Shown here: in pieces, positions 16,891 to 26,805 of the stretch | Numbering within the stretch: the stretch's first letter is position 1 | How the letters are laid out: every line of letters starts with the position of its first letter | DNA from: Actinomycetospora termitidis | Lineage (GTDB): Bacteria > Actinomycetota > Actinomycetes > Mycobacteriales > Pseudonocardiaceae | Direction of reading: 5' to 3' | NCBI RefSeq assembly: GCF_030286555.1 | Contig: NZ_JASVWF010000002.1 | Coordinates: 372,001 to 436,000, forward strand | DNA length: 64,000 bases | Program-made: the position numbers and the translations under genes | Notes under the pieces: generated by a model | What the model saw: the letters and a program-made list of their open reading frames with translations, nothing else | Told to the model about the DNA's origin: nothing | Database searches by the model: none

Positions 16891-18624
16891 TCAGGGGCAT
16901 GCGCTCTCCAACGCTCGCCGTTCGGTGCGCACCTCGTCGGCGAGGGCGGACAGGACACCGCTCGGGGCGTCGGGCGCGTCGACCAACAGCCGTGTCCGGG
17001 CCTCGATGAGCGGGACGGACCCGTCGTCGGGACCGGTCCGGGTGACGGTGGCCAGCAGGGCGAGATCGTCGAGCCCGAGGCGGACCCGCTCGAGCTGTTC
17101 GGTCTGGTGGTCGGTGAGCCGGTCGTGCTCCCCGACGAGGTCGCGGCGGGCGCGGGCGGCGTCCCGCCAGGCGGAAGCCACCCGCGTCCGGTCCGGGGCG
17201 TCCTCGGCGAGGGCGTCGAGCGCGGTGACCGTCGCGGCGACGGCGGCTTCGAGTCGCCGGCGGAGGTCGGGCCGGCGGCGGGAGGGGACGACGGCGAAGG
17301 CGACGACCACGCTGACCAGGACCGCGACCACCATGAGGATCCCGTACTCGACGAGCACGGCGACCGGGTCGAGGCCGCGCAGTGAGCTGGAGAAGCCGAC
17401 GCTGACGCAGACCATGGCCGCACTGCCGAGGGTCGGGCGGGAGGTGATCGTCGCGAGCCCCAGGACGAGGGCGACGAGGGCGATCGGGAGCAGGGTCGCC
17501 GGGGGGAGGACGAGGATGATCGCGACCGCCACGGCCGCCCCGGCGAGGAGCCCGAGAATCTTGGGGCGGGCGCGGGCCAGGGTGGCGCCCCAGCTGGTCT
17601 GCAGGATCGAGAAGGTCGTCATGAGCAGCGTCGGCAGGAGCGGGTCCCCGGGCCGCAGCGTCAGGGAGACCAGCAGGACGAGCAGCACCCCCAGCGTGGT
17701 GCGGAGTGCGTGCCGCACCTGGGTCGAGCGCCAGGCGTCGGTGCTCGCCAGGGCCGCGCGGAGCCCGTGGTGGGCGCGGTCGTCGTCGGCGAGAGGCGTG
17801 GCGTCGCGCCGGACGACGAGTTCGGCGACCCGGTCGAGGGCGTCGTCGGCGGTGCGCAACGGGTCCTCGAGCTCCGGCACGGGGGTGGCGCGGCCGGGCG
17901 GCTCGTCGGACGGCCGCTTCGCGCGGACGGCGGCGGCGAGGCTCCGTGCCCGCTCGCGGACGGCCTCCACGGCCCGGTCCCCTGCGGCGCGGTCCTCGAC
18001 CGGCAGCCGTCGGACCGTGGCGTCCGCGGTGGCGACGGCCAGGCGGGTCCGGACGGCGGCCGTGATCACGGCTGCGAGCCAGGTCGGCCGGCCGTCCCGG
18101 AGCCAGAGGTCCACCGCGCCGGCCACCGAGGGCTCGGGCTCGTCGAGGAGCCCCGCGACCTTCGCGCGCGCCGGCCCGTGGGGGTCCCGGAGCCCGGTGA
18201 CGCACCGGAACAGCGCCGCGACGACGAGCCCGGCCACAGTGGCGACGACGAGCTGCAGTGCCGGGATCCCGCCGCCGATCGGGAGGCCGTAGCTGATCAG
18301 CGTCAGCAGGCCCAGGCCGAGGCCCAACGTCGTCAGGCCGGGACGACGCAGCGGGAGCAGCCCGGCGATCAGGACGAGCGCGAGGATGAGCGCGAAGGCC
18401 GCGGGACGGGACCACTCGGCGAGGAGTCGGGGGCCGCACGCCGCGACGAGGAGTACCGGGCTGGACGCCGCCAGCGCCCGCAGGTCGGACCACAGCGGCC
18501 CGCCGGCGACGCCGATGAAGGAGAACAGCCCGGCGAACGCGCCCACGATCGCGGCCGGCCCGGCGCCGAAGAGCAGACCCAGCGCGAACGCCGGAACGAC
18601 GAGGACGACGAAGAGCCCGAGCAC
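16891..18624 (-). CDS. FUSC-family (aromatic acid exporter-like) membrane protein
   Basis: This 577-residue protein has the duplicated FUSC layout. An N-terminal block of about six helices spans residues 1-150. A cytoplasmic helical stretch runs about 150-310, and a second six-helix block (VRHALRTTLGVLLVLLVSL through AVLVSVVVAFAVV) ends near 460. A cytoplasmic helical tail follows. The family includes YccS and p-hydroxybenzoic acid exporters such as AaeB, but many members have no known substrate. The GTG start at 18624 lies only 23 bp from the divergent LLM gene, so the two promoters must overlap. It is convergent with the HNH gene. Confidence 0.75.
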   Translation of the reverse strand: MLGLFVVLVVPAFALGLLFGAGPAAIVGAFAGLFSFIGVAGGPLWSDLRALAASSPVLLVAACGPRLLAEWSRPAAFALILALVLIAGLLPLRRPGLTTLGLGLGLLTLISYGLPIGGGIPALQLVVATVAGLVVAALFRCVTGLRDPHGPARAKVAGLLDEPEPSVAGAVDLWLRDGRPTWLAAVITAAVRTRLAVATADATVRRLPVEDRAAGDRAVEAVRERARSLAAAVRAKRPSDEPPGRATPVPELEDPLRTADDALDRVAELVVRRDATPLADDDRAHHGLRAALASTDAWRSTQVRHALRTTLGVLLVLLVSLTLRPGDPLLPTLLMTTFSILQTSWGATLARARPKILGLLAGAAVAVAIILVLPPATLLPIALVALVLGLATITSRPTLGSAAMVCVSVGFSSSLRGLDPVAVLVEYGILMVVAVLVSVVVAFAVVPSRRRPDLRRRLEAAVAATVTALDALAEDAPDRTRVASAWRDAARARRDLVGEHDRLTDHQTEQLERVRLGLDDLALLATVTRTGPDDGSVPLIEARTRLLVDAPDAPSGVLSALADEVRTERRALESACP

Positions 18625-18635
18625 CGTCCTGACCC

Positions 18636-18641
18636 TAGGGT
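18636..18641 (+). promoter_or_regulatory. Leaderless promoter -10 box for LLM gene 18648
   Basis: TAGGGT at 18636-18641 lies 6 nt upstream of the GTG at 18648. The whole gap to the divergent FUSC gene is 23 bp, so this box and the opposite promoter overlap the FUSC start region. Confidence 0.45.
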
Positions 18642-18647
18642 GCCCTC

Positions 18648-19631
18648 GTGAAGATCGACGCGAGGCTCCGGGCGACGCTGGCCGACGTGGCCGCAGACGT
18701 CCGGGAGTGCGAGGAGATCGGCTTCGACGGCGCCTGGAACAACGAGAACCAGCACGACCCGTTCCTGTCGCTCGCGCTCGCGTGCGAGCACTCCACGCGC
18801 CTCGAACTCGGACCGTCGGTGGCGATCGCGTTCGCCCGGACCCCGATGACGGTGGCCCACCCGGCCTGGGACCTGCAGGGGTTCTCGGACGGGCGGTTGG
18901 TGGTCGGGCTGGGGCCGCAGATCCGGCCGCACGTCACGAACCGCTTCTCCATGCCGTGGTCGCAGCCCGCCGAGCGGATGCGCGAGTTCGTGACGGCGTT
19001 GCGTGCGATCTGGCATGCGTGGGAGACCGGCGAGCCGCTCGACCACCGCGGCTCGTTCTACCGTCACACGCTGATGACCCCGGCCTTCACGCCGCCGTTC
19101 CACAGGGCCGGGCCGCCACCGGTGTACCTGGCCGCGGTCGGCCCGCGGATGCTGCGCGTCGCCGCCGAGGTCGCGGACGGGCTGTTCGTGCACCCGTTCT
19201 GCGGCCCGCGCTACCTGACCGAGGTCATCCTGGCCGCGGTGGCCCGGCACCGTCCGGCCGACCGGGCGCCGCTGCAGATCGCGCTGTCCCCGTTCGTCGC
19301 CCTCGACGAGGCCGACCGCGAGGCGACCCGCCGCCAGATCGCCTTCTACGCCTCCACCCCCGCCTACCGGCCGGTGCTCGAACAGCACGGGCGGGAGGAC
19401 CTGCAGGAGGTTCTCCGGACGCTGTCGAAGGAGGGACGCTGGGACGACATGACCGCGCTCGTCGACGACGACCTGCTCGACGAGATGTGCTCCAGCGGCT
19501 CCGCGACCGAGGTGGCCGCCGACCTGCGGCGGCGCTACGGCGCGGTGGCGGATCGAGTGCGGCTCAACCGGCCCGGCGACACGCCGCCACCCCGCCACTT
19601 CGCCGGCGTGGTGGAGGCGTTGAGGGCCTGA
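18648..19631 (+). CDS. LLM-class F420-dependent oxidoreductase (TIGR03617-like)
   Basis: This 327-residue luciferase-like TIM barrel has ARLRATLADVAADVRECEEIGFDGAW at the start, then LELGPSVAIAFARTPM, DGRLVVGLGPQI and PPVYLAAVGPRMLRVAAEVADG. This pattern fits the mycobacterial F420-linked LLM subgroup best described as TIGR03617. No nearby pathway gene fixes its substrate. The GTG start lacks a ribosome site and is probably leaderless. It is divergent from the FUSC gene and convergent with the next LLM gene. Confidence 0.78.
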   Translation: MKIDARLRATLADVAADVRECEEIGFDGAWNNENQHDPFLSLALACEHSTRLELGPSVAIAFARTPMTVAHPAWDLQGFSDGRLVVGLGPQIRPHVTNRFSMPWSQPAERMREFVTALRAIWHAWETGEPLDHRGSFYRHTLMTPAFTPPFHRAGPPPVYLAAVGPRMLRVAAEVADGLFVHPFCGPRYLTEVILAAVARHRPADRAPLQIALSPFVALDEADREATRRQIAFYASTPAYRPVLEQHGREDLQEVLRTLSKEGRWDDMTALVDDDLLDEMCSSGSATEVAADLRRRYGAVADRVRLNRPGDTPPPRHFAGVVEALRA

Positions 19632-19648
19632 CCCGCGACCAGGTCACA

Positions 19649-20680
19649 TCAGGAAGCGGCCAGCGCGGGCTCGGTCAGGACTCGCCGGTCCGGGGCGGGG
19701 GCCAGCAACTCGAGGGTCCGGTGCTGGTGCTGCTCCTCGGTGGCGGCGTTGACGACGATGAGCTCGTCGGCGTGGACCTCCTCGGCCAGTGCGTCCAGTC
19801 CGGCGACGACCTCGGGGCCGGTGCCGACCAGGGTGCGGCGCAGCATGCCGAGGACCTGCCGGCCCTGCGGGTGGTCGCGGAGGACGGCGAGCTGGTCGTC
19901 GGTGAGGTCCCGGCCGCGGCCCAGGATGGAGCGCAGCCACTCCAACTCGGTCTTGCGGTACTGCTCGGTGGCGGTGTCCGCGTCGTCGGCGGCGATGACG
20001 TTGGCCGCGGCGATGAAGTGCGGGGCCGCGTCCGGGCCCGCCAGGGGGCCGGACGGGTCGAACCGCGTCCGGTAGATCTCGGCCGCCTCCTCGAGGGCCT
20101 CCGGGGCGAAGTGGGAGGCGAACGCGTACGGCAGGCCGAGGTGCGCGGCGAGCTGCGCGCCGTAGAGCGACGAGCCCAGGATGTACAGCGGTACGCCGGA
20201 GCTGCGGTGCGGGTAGGCCTGGACGCCGGGGACCTTGGTGGCGCCGGTCAGGAACCCGTCGAGCTCGACGATGTCGGACGGGAAGTGCTCGGAGGCGCGG
20301 GCATCGCGGCGCAGGGCCTGCATGGTGGGGCCGTCGGTGCCGGGGGCGCGCCCGAGGCCGAGGTCGATCCGCCCGGGGAAGAGGGTCTCCAGCAGCCCGA
20401 ACTGCTCGGCGATCACCAGCGGGGAGTGGTTCGGCAGCATGATCCCGCCGGACCCGACGCGCACGGTCGTGGTGTGCGCGGCGATGTGCTGGATGTACAG
20501 CGACGTCGCCGAGGACGCGAGACCGGGCATGTTGTGGTGCTCGGAGATCCAGATGCGGCGGTAGCCCAGGCCGTCCGCCGTCTGCGCGAGGCGCACGCTG
20601 CGGGCGATGCCCTCGGACGCGGTCTCCGTGGGCAGGACCCGGGCCAGGTCCAGGAGGGAGAGCGGGACGGACGCGGGCAT
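19649..20680 (-). CDS. LLM-class flavin-dependent oxidoreductase (luciferase group 1, TIGR03558-like)
   Basis: This 343-residue protein has the [10 protein letters not shown] start, [28 protein letters not shown] and [11 protein letters not shown]. These are the hallmarks of the alkanal-monooxygenase-like group with YhbW, which is FMN- rather than F420-linked. The ATG at 20680 follows AGGACCACC. Its promoter region is shared with the divergent TetR gene and contains two identical palindromes, so it is very probably the regulated target of that TetR protein. The substrate is unknown. Confidence 0.82.
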   Translation of the reverse strand: MPASVPLSLLDLARVLPTETASEGIARSVRLAQTADGLGYRRIWISEHHNMPGLASSATSLYIQHIAAHTTTVRVGSGGIMLPNHSPLVIAEQFGLLETLFPGRIDLGLGRAPGTDGPTMQALRRDARASEHFPSDIVELDGFLTGATKVPGVQAYPHRSSGVPLYILGSSLYGAQLAAHLGLPYAFASHFAPEALEEAAEIYRTRFDPSGPLAGPDAAPHFIAAANVIAADDADTATEQYRKTELEWLRSILGRGRDLTDDQLAVLRDHPQGRQVLGMLRRTLVGTGPEVVAGLDALAEEVHADELIVVNAATEEQHQHRTLELLAPAPDRRVLTEPALAAS

Positions 20681-20706
20681 GGTGGTCCTCTCGTGGACGA
20701 CGGGAG

Positions 20707-20747
20707 CGGAGGCAGCCTCCGGTCAGCGTACACGGAGGCTCCCTCCG
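20707..20747. promoter_or_regulatory. Twin palindromic operators between LLM and TetR genes
   Basis: CGGAGG-CAG-CCTCCG at 20707-20721 and CGGAGG-CTC-CCTCCG at 20733-20747 are two copies of the same 15-bp palindrome with centres 26 bp apart. A wider inverted repeat CACGGAG (20731-20737) and CTCCGTG (20753-20759) overlaps the second. They lie in the only gap between divergent genes and are the obvious binding sites for the TetR protein at 20781. Confidence 0.7.
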
Positions 20748-20780
20748 GTAAGCTCCGTGAGGTCAGGAGAGGACGGTCCG

Positions 20781-21356
20781 ATGGCGAGCACCGATCGAGC
20801 GATGCGCGCGGACGCCCGCAAGAACCGCGACCTGCTGATCGCGGTCGCGCGCGAGCACGTGCGACGCCACGGCGTCACGACGTCGCTGGAGGCCATCGCC
20901 CGGGACGCCGGGGTGGGGCCGGGGACGCTCTACCGGCACTTCCCCGACCGCGAGTGCCTGCTCGCCGAGGTCCTGCGCCTCGAGAGCGACGAGCTCGACG
21001 AGGCCCGCGACCGCGTGGCCCGCGAGGTCGACGTCGCCCGGCGGTTGGACGCGTGGCTGGGCGAGGTGGAGCAGCACATGGCGACCTACCGAGGGCTGTC
21101 CGGCCCGCTCGTCGGGGCCCTCGAGGGCGCGGAGCCCACGCCGCTCGGTCTCGCGTGCCAGGAGATGATCGCGACGACCGAGCGGTTCCTGGCGGAGGCC
21201 CAGGAGGCCGGCGTGGCTCGCACCGACGTCACCGCCCACGACCTCGTCGGGTGCGCCGCCATGCTGGCGTGGCTCGGGTCCACCGGCCCCGCGGGCACCC
21301 GCCAGGCCGACGGGGCGCGGGACATCCTCCGGCACGGGTACCGCGCCGGAGCGTGA
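20781..21356 (+). CDS. TetR-family transcriptional regulator
   Basis: This 191-residue regulator has an N-terminal helix-turn-helix: RDLLIAVAREHVRRHG, then TTSLEAIARDAGVGPGTLYRHFPDREC. A helical ligand and dimer domain (SBD-type) follows. The ATG at 20781 follows AGGAGAGGACGG. It is divergent from the LLM gene at 20680 with twin CGGAGG-N3-CCTCCG palindromes in between. It therefore likely represses both itself and that LLM oxidoreductase until a small ligand is bound. Confidence 0.88.
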   Translation: MASTDRAMRADARKNRDLLIAVAREHVRRHGVTTSLEAIARDAGVGPGTLYRHFPDRECLLAEVLRLESDELDEARDRVAREVDVARRLDAWLGEVEQHMATYRGLSGPLVGALEGAEPTPLGLACQEMIATTERFLAEAQEAGVARTDVTAHDLVGCAAMLAWLGSTGPAGTRQADGARDILRHGYRAGA

Positions 21357-21397
21357 GCCCGGCGCCCCGGGTACCCCGGCCCGTCGGGACGACGTCG

Positions 21398-22387
21398 CTA
21401 TCTCTGCACTGCCTCGTGGAAGCGCTCGAGCTCGGAACGCGTGTCGGGGCCGCACGGCTGGAAGACGATCTCGGTGACCCCTTGCTCACCGAGCTCGTCC
21501 ACCCGCCGGCGAACCTCGTCGCGGGTTCCGCTGACGGTGACGTCCGGGAGCATGGCGGCCCCGCCGGCGTCCCACGCCGCGCGGTCGGCGTCGTTGAGCT
21601 CGACGCAGTGGCCCTGGTGCACCGCGAGGTGGTGCTGCCCGTCGGGTGCCTTCTCGACGGTGTCCATCCAGGCGTCACCGCCCGGCATCGCCCGGACGGC
21701 CTCGGGACCGCCGAACTCGTAGGCCCCGTGGTAGGCCAACGCCCATCCCGGCCCGCCGGCCGCACGGGCGTGGTCCGAGGTCGCCGGCTCACCCTCGTCG
21801 AGCACGGTGCCCCACGCCAGGAAGGGCACCCAGGAGTACTCCCCGAGGAAGTCGGGCACCTGCAGCGTCGCGAAGAGCCCGTCCCCGAGCTCGCGCGCCA
21901 CCGCGTTGCCCTTCGGGCCCAGCGCTCCGATCAGGACGGGCACGTCGACCGGGCGCGCGGGCGCGTGGCCATCGGGGTGCATCATCCGCATCTGCGCGCC
22001 CTCCCACTCGACGACCTCGCCGCGCAGGAGACCGCGGTAGGCGCGGAGATAGGACTCCATGAACGCCCAGGTGATGGCCCGGTAACCCATCGCGCGGCGG
22101 CCGGTGAACCCCGTGCCGAACGCCACGGCCGTGCGTTCGGGTGCGAGGGCGGCGAGCGTGGCGGTGGCGGCCGCGTTGACCATCGGGTGGCGCAGGCTCG
22201 GGATCAGCACACCGGGTCCGAGCCCGATACGGCTGGTGCGCTGTGCGGCCAGCGCGAGGACCATCCAGACGTCCGGGCTCTGCTGGGGTGTGTCGTAGAC
22301 CCAGGCGCGGTCGAAGCCGAGTTCCTCGGCGAGCGCGATGTCGTCCGGTGAGCTCAGGGCGGTGGGGAACGCGCACGACACCTGCAT
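21398..22387 (-). CDS. LLM-class flavin/F420-dependent oxidoreductase
   Basis: This 329-residue luciferase-like barrel has VSCAFPTALSSPDDIALAEELGFDRAW, then IGLGPGVLIPSLRHPM, VAFGTGFTGRRAMG and VPVLIGALGPKGNAVARELGDG. This resembles the 5,10-methylene-tetrahydromethanopterin reductase-type F420 group found in many copies in actinomycetes. It follows the S9 peptidase gene on the same strand after a 201-bp gap and therefore probably has its own promoter. It is the fourth LLM protein in the window; the substrate is unknown. Confidence 0.78.
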   Translation of the reverse strand: MQVSCAFPTALSSPDDIALAEELGFDRAWVYDTPQQSPDVWMVLALAAQRTSRIGLGPGVLIPSLRHPMVNAAATATLAALAPERTAVAFGTGFTGRRAMGYRAITWAFMESYLRAYRGLLRGEVVEWEGAQMRMMHPDGHAPARPVDVPVLIGALGPKGNAVARELGDGLFATLQVPDFLGEYSWVPFLAWGTVLDEGEPATSDHARAAGGPGWALAYHGAYEFGGPEAVRAMPGGDAWMDTVEKAPDGQHHLAVHQGHCVELNDADRAAWDAGGAAMLPDVTVSGTRDEVRRRVDELGEQGVTEIVFQPCGPDTRSELERFHEAVQR

Positions 22388-22588
22388 GGGGACCTCCGGT
22401 CCGACTGCCGAGCCGGGGCCGGCGCCCGGCGACCGCAGTTGGTGTGACTCACGACACCGCCGACGTGCTCATCGTCACGTGACCGCCCCGGCCCCGGCAA
22501 GGTCCCTCGCTTCGGCGGAAGCTGTGCCACGTCTCCGACGGCTTCTCCGACAGGCGCGGGCTCCGTCATCAGCTGCGAGACGCCGCCG

Positions 22589-24523
22589 TCAGGAACGCTC
22601 TTCCCGACGGCGCCCGCCCAGGTGCTCGGCGAAGTGTGCCTCGATGGCCCGGTAGAGCCGGAACTGGTTCTCCGGGTTCGCGAAGCCGTGGCCCTCGTCG
22701 TCGGCGAGCAGGTACTCCACCGGGACGCCGCGCTCGCGCAGCGACGCGACGATGTTGTCGGACTCGGCCTGCACCACGCGGGCGTCGTTCGCGCCCTGGG
22801 CGACCAGCAGCGGGGTGCGGATGCGGTCGACCATGGTGATGGGGGAGCGGGCGAGCATGTCCGCCTCCTGGGCCGGGTCGTCCGGGTCGCCGGCGTAGAG
22901 CAGCCAGTTCGTGGCCTGGAAGGGGCGGCTGAACGCCGGGAGGCTGCGCATGAAGTTCGGCAGGTCGGAGACGCCGACGTAGTCGACGGCGGCGGCGAAC
23001 AGGTCGGGGGTGACGGTGACGCCGACGAGTGCGGCGTACCCGCCGTAGGAGCCGCCGTAGATGCCCACGCGGTCCGGGTCGGCGATCCCCTCGGCGACGG
23101 CCCAGCGGACGGCGTCGACGAGGTCGTCGTGCATCGCGCCGGCCAGCTCGCCCACCGCCGACGTGGTGTGCCGCTTCCCGTAGCCGGACGAGCCCCGGAA
23201 GTTGAGGTGGAGCACCGCGTAGCCCCGGTTGGCCAGGAACTGCGACTCCGGGTCGTAGCCCCAGGCGTCGTGGGCCCACGGTCCGCCGTGCACGACGAGC
23301 ACGAGCGGCAGGTCCCGCGGCTCCACACCGACCGGGAGGCTGAGGAAGCCGTGCAGCGGCAGCCCGTCGCGGGCGGTCAGGGCGACCGGCTCCATCGTCG
23401 CGAGCTCCGCCCGGTCGAGGTGCGTGTGCAGCCGGAAGAGCAGCCGGCTCTCCCCGGTCTCGCGGTCGTAGAGCCACGTGCCGCCGGGCTCGCGGTCGCC
23501 GCCGATGTTCGCGACCCAGAGGCGTTCCGCGTCGTCCGAGGACGCCGAGCGCAGCACGCCGTCGGCCAGCCCGCCCAGCGCGGCGAAGACGTCGTCGTAG
23601 CCGTGATCGACCACCTCGACCGTCGACCGCTCGCCGACGAAGCGCACGGCGATCACCTCGCCGGTCCGGGCGCTGGTGAACACGGTGGACGGCAGGCCCG
23701 GGGCCAGCAGCCCCATGGTGTCCACGCTGCGGCCCTCGACCGCGGCGACCACGCTCTCCTCGCCGGTCTCCCGGTCGACGCGCGCCAACCGCAGGTCGTC
23801 GGAGTCCTGGTAGAGCCCGAGCAGCAGGCCCGAGCCGTCCGGCGTCGCCATCTGCGGCTGCACGCCCAGCGGGTGCTCCGCGCCGCCGACGCGGCGCAGG
23901 AACCGCGTCGCCCCGGTGTCCGGGTCGACCGCGGAGAACTCGTAGTGGCCGTCCTCGGTGAGCGTCGAGAGGAACGCGGGCCGGCCGCTGCGGTCGAACA
24001 GATAGTTCGACGTCAGGCCCGGCTGCTCGACGAGCAGGGTGGTCTCGCCGGTCGCCACCTCGATCCGGAAGGTGTCGAAGAACATCGGCCGGCGGTTCAT
24101 CCACACCAGGACGTGCCCCGGCTCGTCCGGCAGCGGCGCCACGTCGACCACGCGGGAGCCCGGCTCGAGCGGGGTCAGGTCGACGGCGGGCTCCTCGGGT
24201 GCGGTGAGGTCCACGCGGAACAGGTGCCAGTCCTCGTTGCCGTCGGTGTCCTGCTGGTAGAGCAGCCACTGGGGGTCGTCGGTCCAGGAGTAGGTCTTCA
24301 CGCCGCGGCGACGGTCGTCGGTGACACAGACGGCCTCGTCGTGACCCTCGTCGATCCCGCGGACCCACACCTGGGTGCGGCCGTGGCGCGGGGCGAGGTA
24401 GGCGAGGCGGGTGGCGTCCGGCGAGATCGTCGCGCGGGAGAAGTCGGGGTCGGCGAAGTACTCCTCGACGTCCCGGAGGCGGGGGAGGGCCGTGGACTGC
24501 GTCGTCTGCGTCATGGCAGCCAT
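22589..24523 (-). CDS. S9-family prolyl oligopeptidase-like serine peptidase
   Basis: This is a 644-residue protein with an N-terminal beta-propeller of WD40-like strands (about residues 30-400) and a C-terminal alpha/beta hydrolase domain. The nucleophile Ser492 lies in GGSYGG. The Asp is in QGANDARV and the His in DEGHGF, the complete acylaminoacyl-peptidase/prolyl-oligopeptidase triad. It should cleave short peptides or N-acyl amino acids. No signal peptide is visible, so it is probably cytoplasmic. Two ATG codons (24523 and 24514) are both possible starts. A long in-frame extension upstream overlaps cobQ and is not real. Confidence 0.88.
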   Translation of the reverse strand: MAAMTQTTQSTALPRLRDVEEYFADPDFSRATISPDATRLAYLAPRHGRTQVWVRGIDEGHDEAVCVTDDRRRGVKTYSWTDDPQWLLYQQDTDGNEDWHLFRVDLTAPEEPAVDLTPLEPGSRVVDVAPLPDEPGHVLVWMNRRPMFFDTFRIEVATGETTLLVEQPGLTSNYLFDRSGRPAFLSTLTEDGHYEFSAVDPDTGATRFLRRVGGAEHPLGVQPQMATPDGSGLLLGLYQDSDDLRLARVDRETGEESVVAAVEGRSVDTMGLLAPGLPSTVFTSARTGEVIAVRFVGERSTVEVVDHGYDDVFAALGGLADGVLRSASSDDAERLWVANIGGDREPGGTWLYDRETGESRLLFRLHTHLDRAELATMEPVALTARDGLPLHGFLSLPVGVEPRDLPLVLVVHGGPWAHDAWGYDPESQFLANRGYAVLHLNFRGSSGYGKRHTTSAVGELAGAMHDDLVDAVRWAVAEGIADPDRVGIYGGSYGGYAALVGVTVTPDLFAAAVDYVGVSDLPNFMRSLPAFSRPFQATNWLLYAGDPDDPAQEADMLARSPITMVDRIRTPLLVAQGANDARVVQAESDNIVASLRERGVPVEYLLADDEGHGFANPENQFRLYRAIEAHFAEHLGGRRREERS

Positions 24524-24577
24524 GCGACCCCGTGCCGTCGCGGCACACTCCAGGCGATGTGACCCGGGTCTCGCACC

Positions 24578-24592
24578 TAGGCTCGGACCGTG
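24578..24592 (+). promoter_or_regulatory. cobQ: Leaderless promoter -10 box for cobQ
   Basis: TAGGCT at 24578-24583 is 6 nt upstream of the cobQ GTG start at 24590. There is no ribosome site between. The same arrangement with the same TAGGCT box occurs in front of proS. Confidence 0.5.
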
Positions 24593-26110
24593 CAGGGCGC
24601 CCTCCTCGTGGCCGGGACCACCAGCGACGCCGGGAAGAGCGTCCTCGTCGCGGGAATCTGCCGCTGGCTCGCCCGCCAGGGCGTCGACGTGGCGCCGTTC
24701 AAGGCGCAGAACATGAGCAACAACTCCGTCGTCACGCTCGACGGCGGGGAGATCGGTCGCGCCCAGGCGCTGCAAGCGGTGGCGTGCGGGCTCGCGCCGA
24801 GCGTCGCGTTCAACCCGGTGCTGCTCAAGCCGGGGTCGGACCGCACGAGCCAGGTCGTCGTGCACGGCCGGGTCGACGGCAGCGTCTCGGCGATGTCCTA
24901 CCGCGAGCGCAAGCCGGCCCTGCTCGAGATCGTGACGGCGGGTCTGGCGCGGCTGCGCACGCAGCACGACGTCGTGATCTGCGAGGGCGCCGGCTCCCCG
25001 GCCGAGATCAACCTGCGCGCCACCGACATCGCCAACATGGGCCTCGCCCGCGCCGGGTCGCTGCCGACGATCGTGGTCGGCGACATCGACCGCGGCGGGG
25101 TGCTCGCGCACCTCTTCGGCACGCTGGCGGTGCTCGAGCCGGACGACCAGGCGCTGGTCGCGGGCTTCGTCGTGAACAAGTTCCGGGGCGACCCGGCGCT
25201 GCTGGAGCCGGGGCTGGCCCAGCTCGAGCGACTCACCGGTCGACCGACCCTGGGGGTGCTGCCGTACGCGACCGACCTGTGGATCGACGCGGAGGATTCC
25301 CTGGGTCACGACGGTGCCGTGGGTCGGCCCGCGCCGCCGCTGGGGCGGGACTGGCTGCGGGTGGCGGTCGTGCGGCTCCCGCGGGTCTCGAACGGCACCG
25401 ACGTCGACGCGCTGGCCTCGGAGCCCGGGGTGTCGGTGCGCTACGTGACCGCGCCCTCGGAGCTGGTCGGGGCGGACCTCGTGGTGCTGCCGGGGTCGAA
25501 GACGACCGTGTCGGACCTGGCGTGGTTGCGGTCGTCGGGCCTGGCGGTCGCGGTGCTCGCGCACGCGCGGGCGGGTCGGCCGCTGCTCGGGATCTGCGGC
25601 GGCTACCAGATGCTGGGCGGCACGATCGACGATCCGCACGGGGTCGAGGCCGCGCCCGGCCGGCACGCGGGCCTGGGCCTGGGCGAGTTCGACGTGGTCT
25701 TCGACGTCGACAAACACCTCGGCAACCCGGTGGGCGAGGCGCTGGGCGAGACGGTGGCCGGCTACGAGATCCACCACGGCCGCGAGCTGCGACGCGGTGC
25801 CGCCCCACTGGTGACGACGGCCGACGGAGCCCCGGAAGGGCTCGACGTCGGGAACGTGCTGGGGACGCACTGGCACGGCCTGCTGGAGAACGACGGGTTC
25901 CGACGGCGGGTCCTGGAGCGCGTGGCCGCGTTGACCGGACGCGACTTCCGGGTGTCGACGACGACCTCGTTCGCCGCGGCCCGGACCGCGCAGCTCGACC
26001 TGCTCGCCGATCTCGTGGAGGAGCACCTCGACACGGCGGCGTTGCGGGAGCTGATCGAGCGCGGCGCGCCGGCCGGGCTGCGCGTGGTGCCCCCGGCCGG
26101 CGCTCCGTGA
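24590..26110 (+). CDS. cobQ: Cobyric acid synthase CobQ (adenosylcobyrate amidotransferase)
   Basis: This 506-residue enzyme uses ATP and glutamine to amidate side chains b, d, e and g of adenosylcobyrinic a,c-diamide. It has an N-terminal ATP domain ([40 protein letters not shown]) and a C-terminal class I glutamine amidotransferase domain. In the latter, Cys336 lies in [11 protein letters not shown] and the His in THWHGLL. The length is normal for the family. It stands apart from the other corrin genes at 44079-48555. The GTG start looks leaderless, and no cobalamin riboswitch is seen in the 66-bp upstream gap. Confidence 0.95.
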   Translation: MQGALLVAGTTSDAGKSVLVAGICRWLARQGVDVAPFKAQNMSNNSVVTLDGGEIGRAQALQAVACGLAPSVAFNPVLLKPGSDRTSQVVVHGRVDGSVSAMSYRERKPALLEIVTAGLARLRTQHDVVICEGAGSPAEINLRATDIANMGLARAGSLPTIVVGDIDRGGVLAHLFGTLAVLEPDDQALVAGFVVNKFRGDPALLEPGLAQLERLTGRPTLGVLPYATDLWIDAEDSLGHDGAVGRPAPPLGRDWLRVAVVRLPRVSNGTDVDALASEPGVSVRYVTAPSELVGADLVVLPGSKTTVSDLAWLRSSGLAVAVLAHARAGRPLLGICGGYQMLGGTIDDPHGVEAAPGRHAGLGLGEFDVVFDVDKHLGNPVGEALGETVAGYEIHHGRELRRGAAPLVTTADGAPEGLDVGNVLGTHWHGLLENDGFRRRVLERVAALTGRDFRVSTTTSFAAARTAQLDLLADLVEEHLDTAALRELIERGAPAGLRVVPPAGAP

Positions 26111-26113
26111 GAC

Positions 26114-26590
26114 CTACTTCGCGGCGTTCGCGACCTTGTCGATGGAGGCCGAGAGCTGGTCCTCGGTGAGCATCGGGAAGAAGCCGCGGAAGTTCTCGTC
26201 CTTCACGCCGGACCAGTCGTAGGTCTGCGTGACCTTCGTGCCGGACCCGGCGGGCTCGAGCTCCCACGTGTAGGAGTGACCGGTCGCCTTCGTGTCGCCG
26301 AGCTTGTCGGTGTAGCCGTCGATCGGGTGGAGCGTGGGCGCCCAGCCGATCTTCCGGTTCTCCTCGTACGCGACGACGGTGTTCTTCATCTGGTACGCGC
26401 CGAGCGCGTCGTTCTCCATGTTCATGACGAACTCGTCGCCGGTGCCCGTGACCTTCTCGCTGCCGGGCTCGACCCCGCGGAGCATGTTCGCGCCGTCGAA
26501 CTCGGTGTGCCGGGCGGGCTGGGAGAGCAGCGAGAACATCTGCTCGGGGCTGGCGTCCACGGTCTTGGTGACCTGAAGCTGGTCGCTCAC
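26114..26590 (-). CDS. SRPBCC (START-like) family protein
   Basis: This 158-residue protein has the polyketide-cyclase/START-like pattern: QVTKTVDASPEQMFSLLSQPARH at the start, a central beta region and a late helix with GFFPMLTEDQLSASIDKVANAA. Such proteins bind hydrophobic ligands in a large cavity. The GTG at 26590 follows AAGGACG; the frame upstream is GC-rich intergenic DNA. It is convergent with cobQ with only three bases between the stops. No ligand can be assigned. Confidence 0.78.
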   Translation of the reverse strand: MSDQLQVTKTVDASPEQMFSLLSQPARHTEFDGANMLRGVEPGSEKVTGTGDEFVMNMENDALGAYQMKNTVVAYEENRKIGWAPTLHPIDGYTDKLGDTKATGHSYTWELEPAGSGTKVTQTYDWSGVKDENFRGFFPMLTEDQLSASIDKVANAAK

Positions 26591-26698
26591 GATCGTCCTT
26601 CCGTCCACGTCGGTGGGGGGACCGGCGCGCCGGGACGGCCACCGGTCGGCACCGAGGAGCGTGCCCCGGTCGTGCACGTCCCAATCGTGGACGGTAGG

Positions 26699-26722
26699 CC
26701 GTTCGGCCCTGCCCGTTCGGCC
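26699..26722. repeat. Tandem CCGTTCGGCC decamers upstream of SRPBCC gene
   Basis: CCGTTCGGCC occurs at 26699-26708 and again at 26713-26722, a 14-bp period, about 110-130 bp upstream of the SRPBCC start. These could be regulator half-sites. Nothing else is seen in the 26591-26739 gap. Confidence 0.3.
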
Positions 26723-26739
26723 GGACACGGCCCCGCCCT

Positions 26740-26796
26740 CCCGAACGAGCGGCACCTTCGCAGCTTCTATGCGCGCGAGAGTGCCGTTCGCTCGGG
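26740..26796 (-). terminator. Hairpin terminator after saccharopine-dehydrogenase-like gene
   Basis: Arms 26740-26755 and 26781-26796 pair at 14 of 16 positions with a 25-nt loop. They begin 9 nt beyond the stop of the minus-strand gene at 26806. The arm sequence GAGCGAACGGCAC resembles the GAGCGAAGGGCAC repeat at 63170, so it may belong to a dispersed repeat family used as terminators. Confidence 0.5.
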
Positions 26797-26805
26797 ACGG
26801 GGGGA

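Noticed and set aside
18386-22351. 1321-codon plus-strand open frame
   Set aside because: It crosses several well-supported genes in other frames and is low-complexity Arg/Gly/Ala; not a protein.
24524-24589. Cobalamin riboswitch upstream of cobQ or of the chelatase operon
   Set aside because: Neither upstream gap is long enough or shows the conserved B12-box; cobQ and the chelatase gene start close to -10-like boxes.
24524-26026. In-frame upstream extension of the S9 peptidase frame on the minus strand
   Set aside because: It is antisense to cobQ and shows no conserved content; the peptidase starts at 24523 or 24514.
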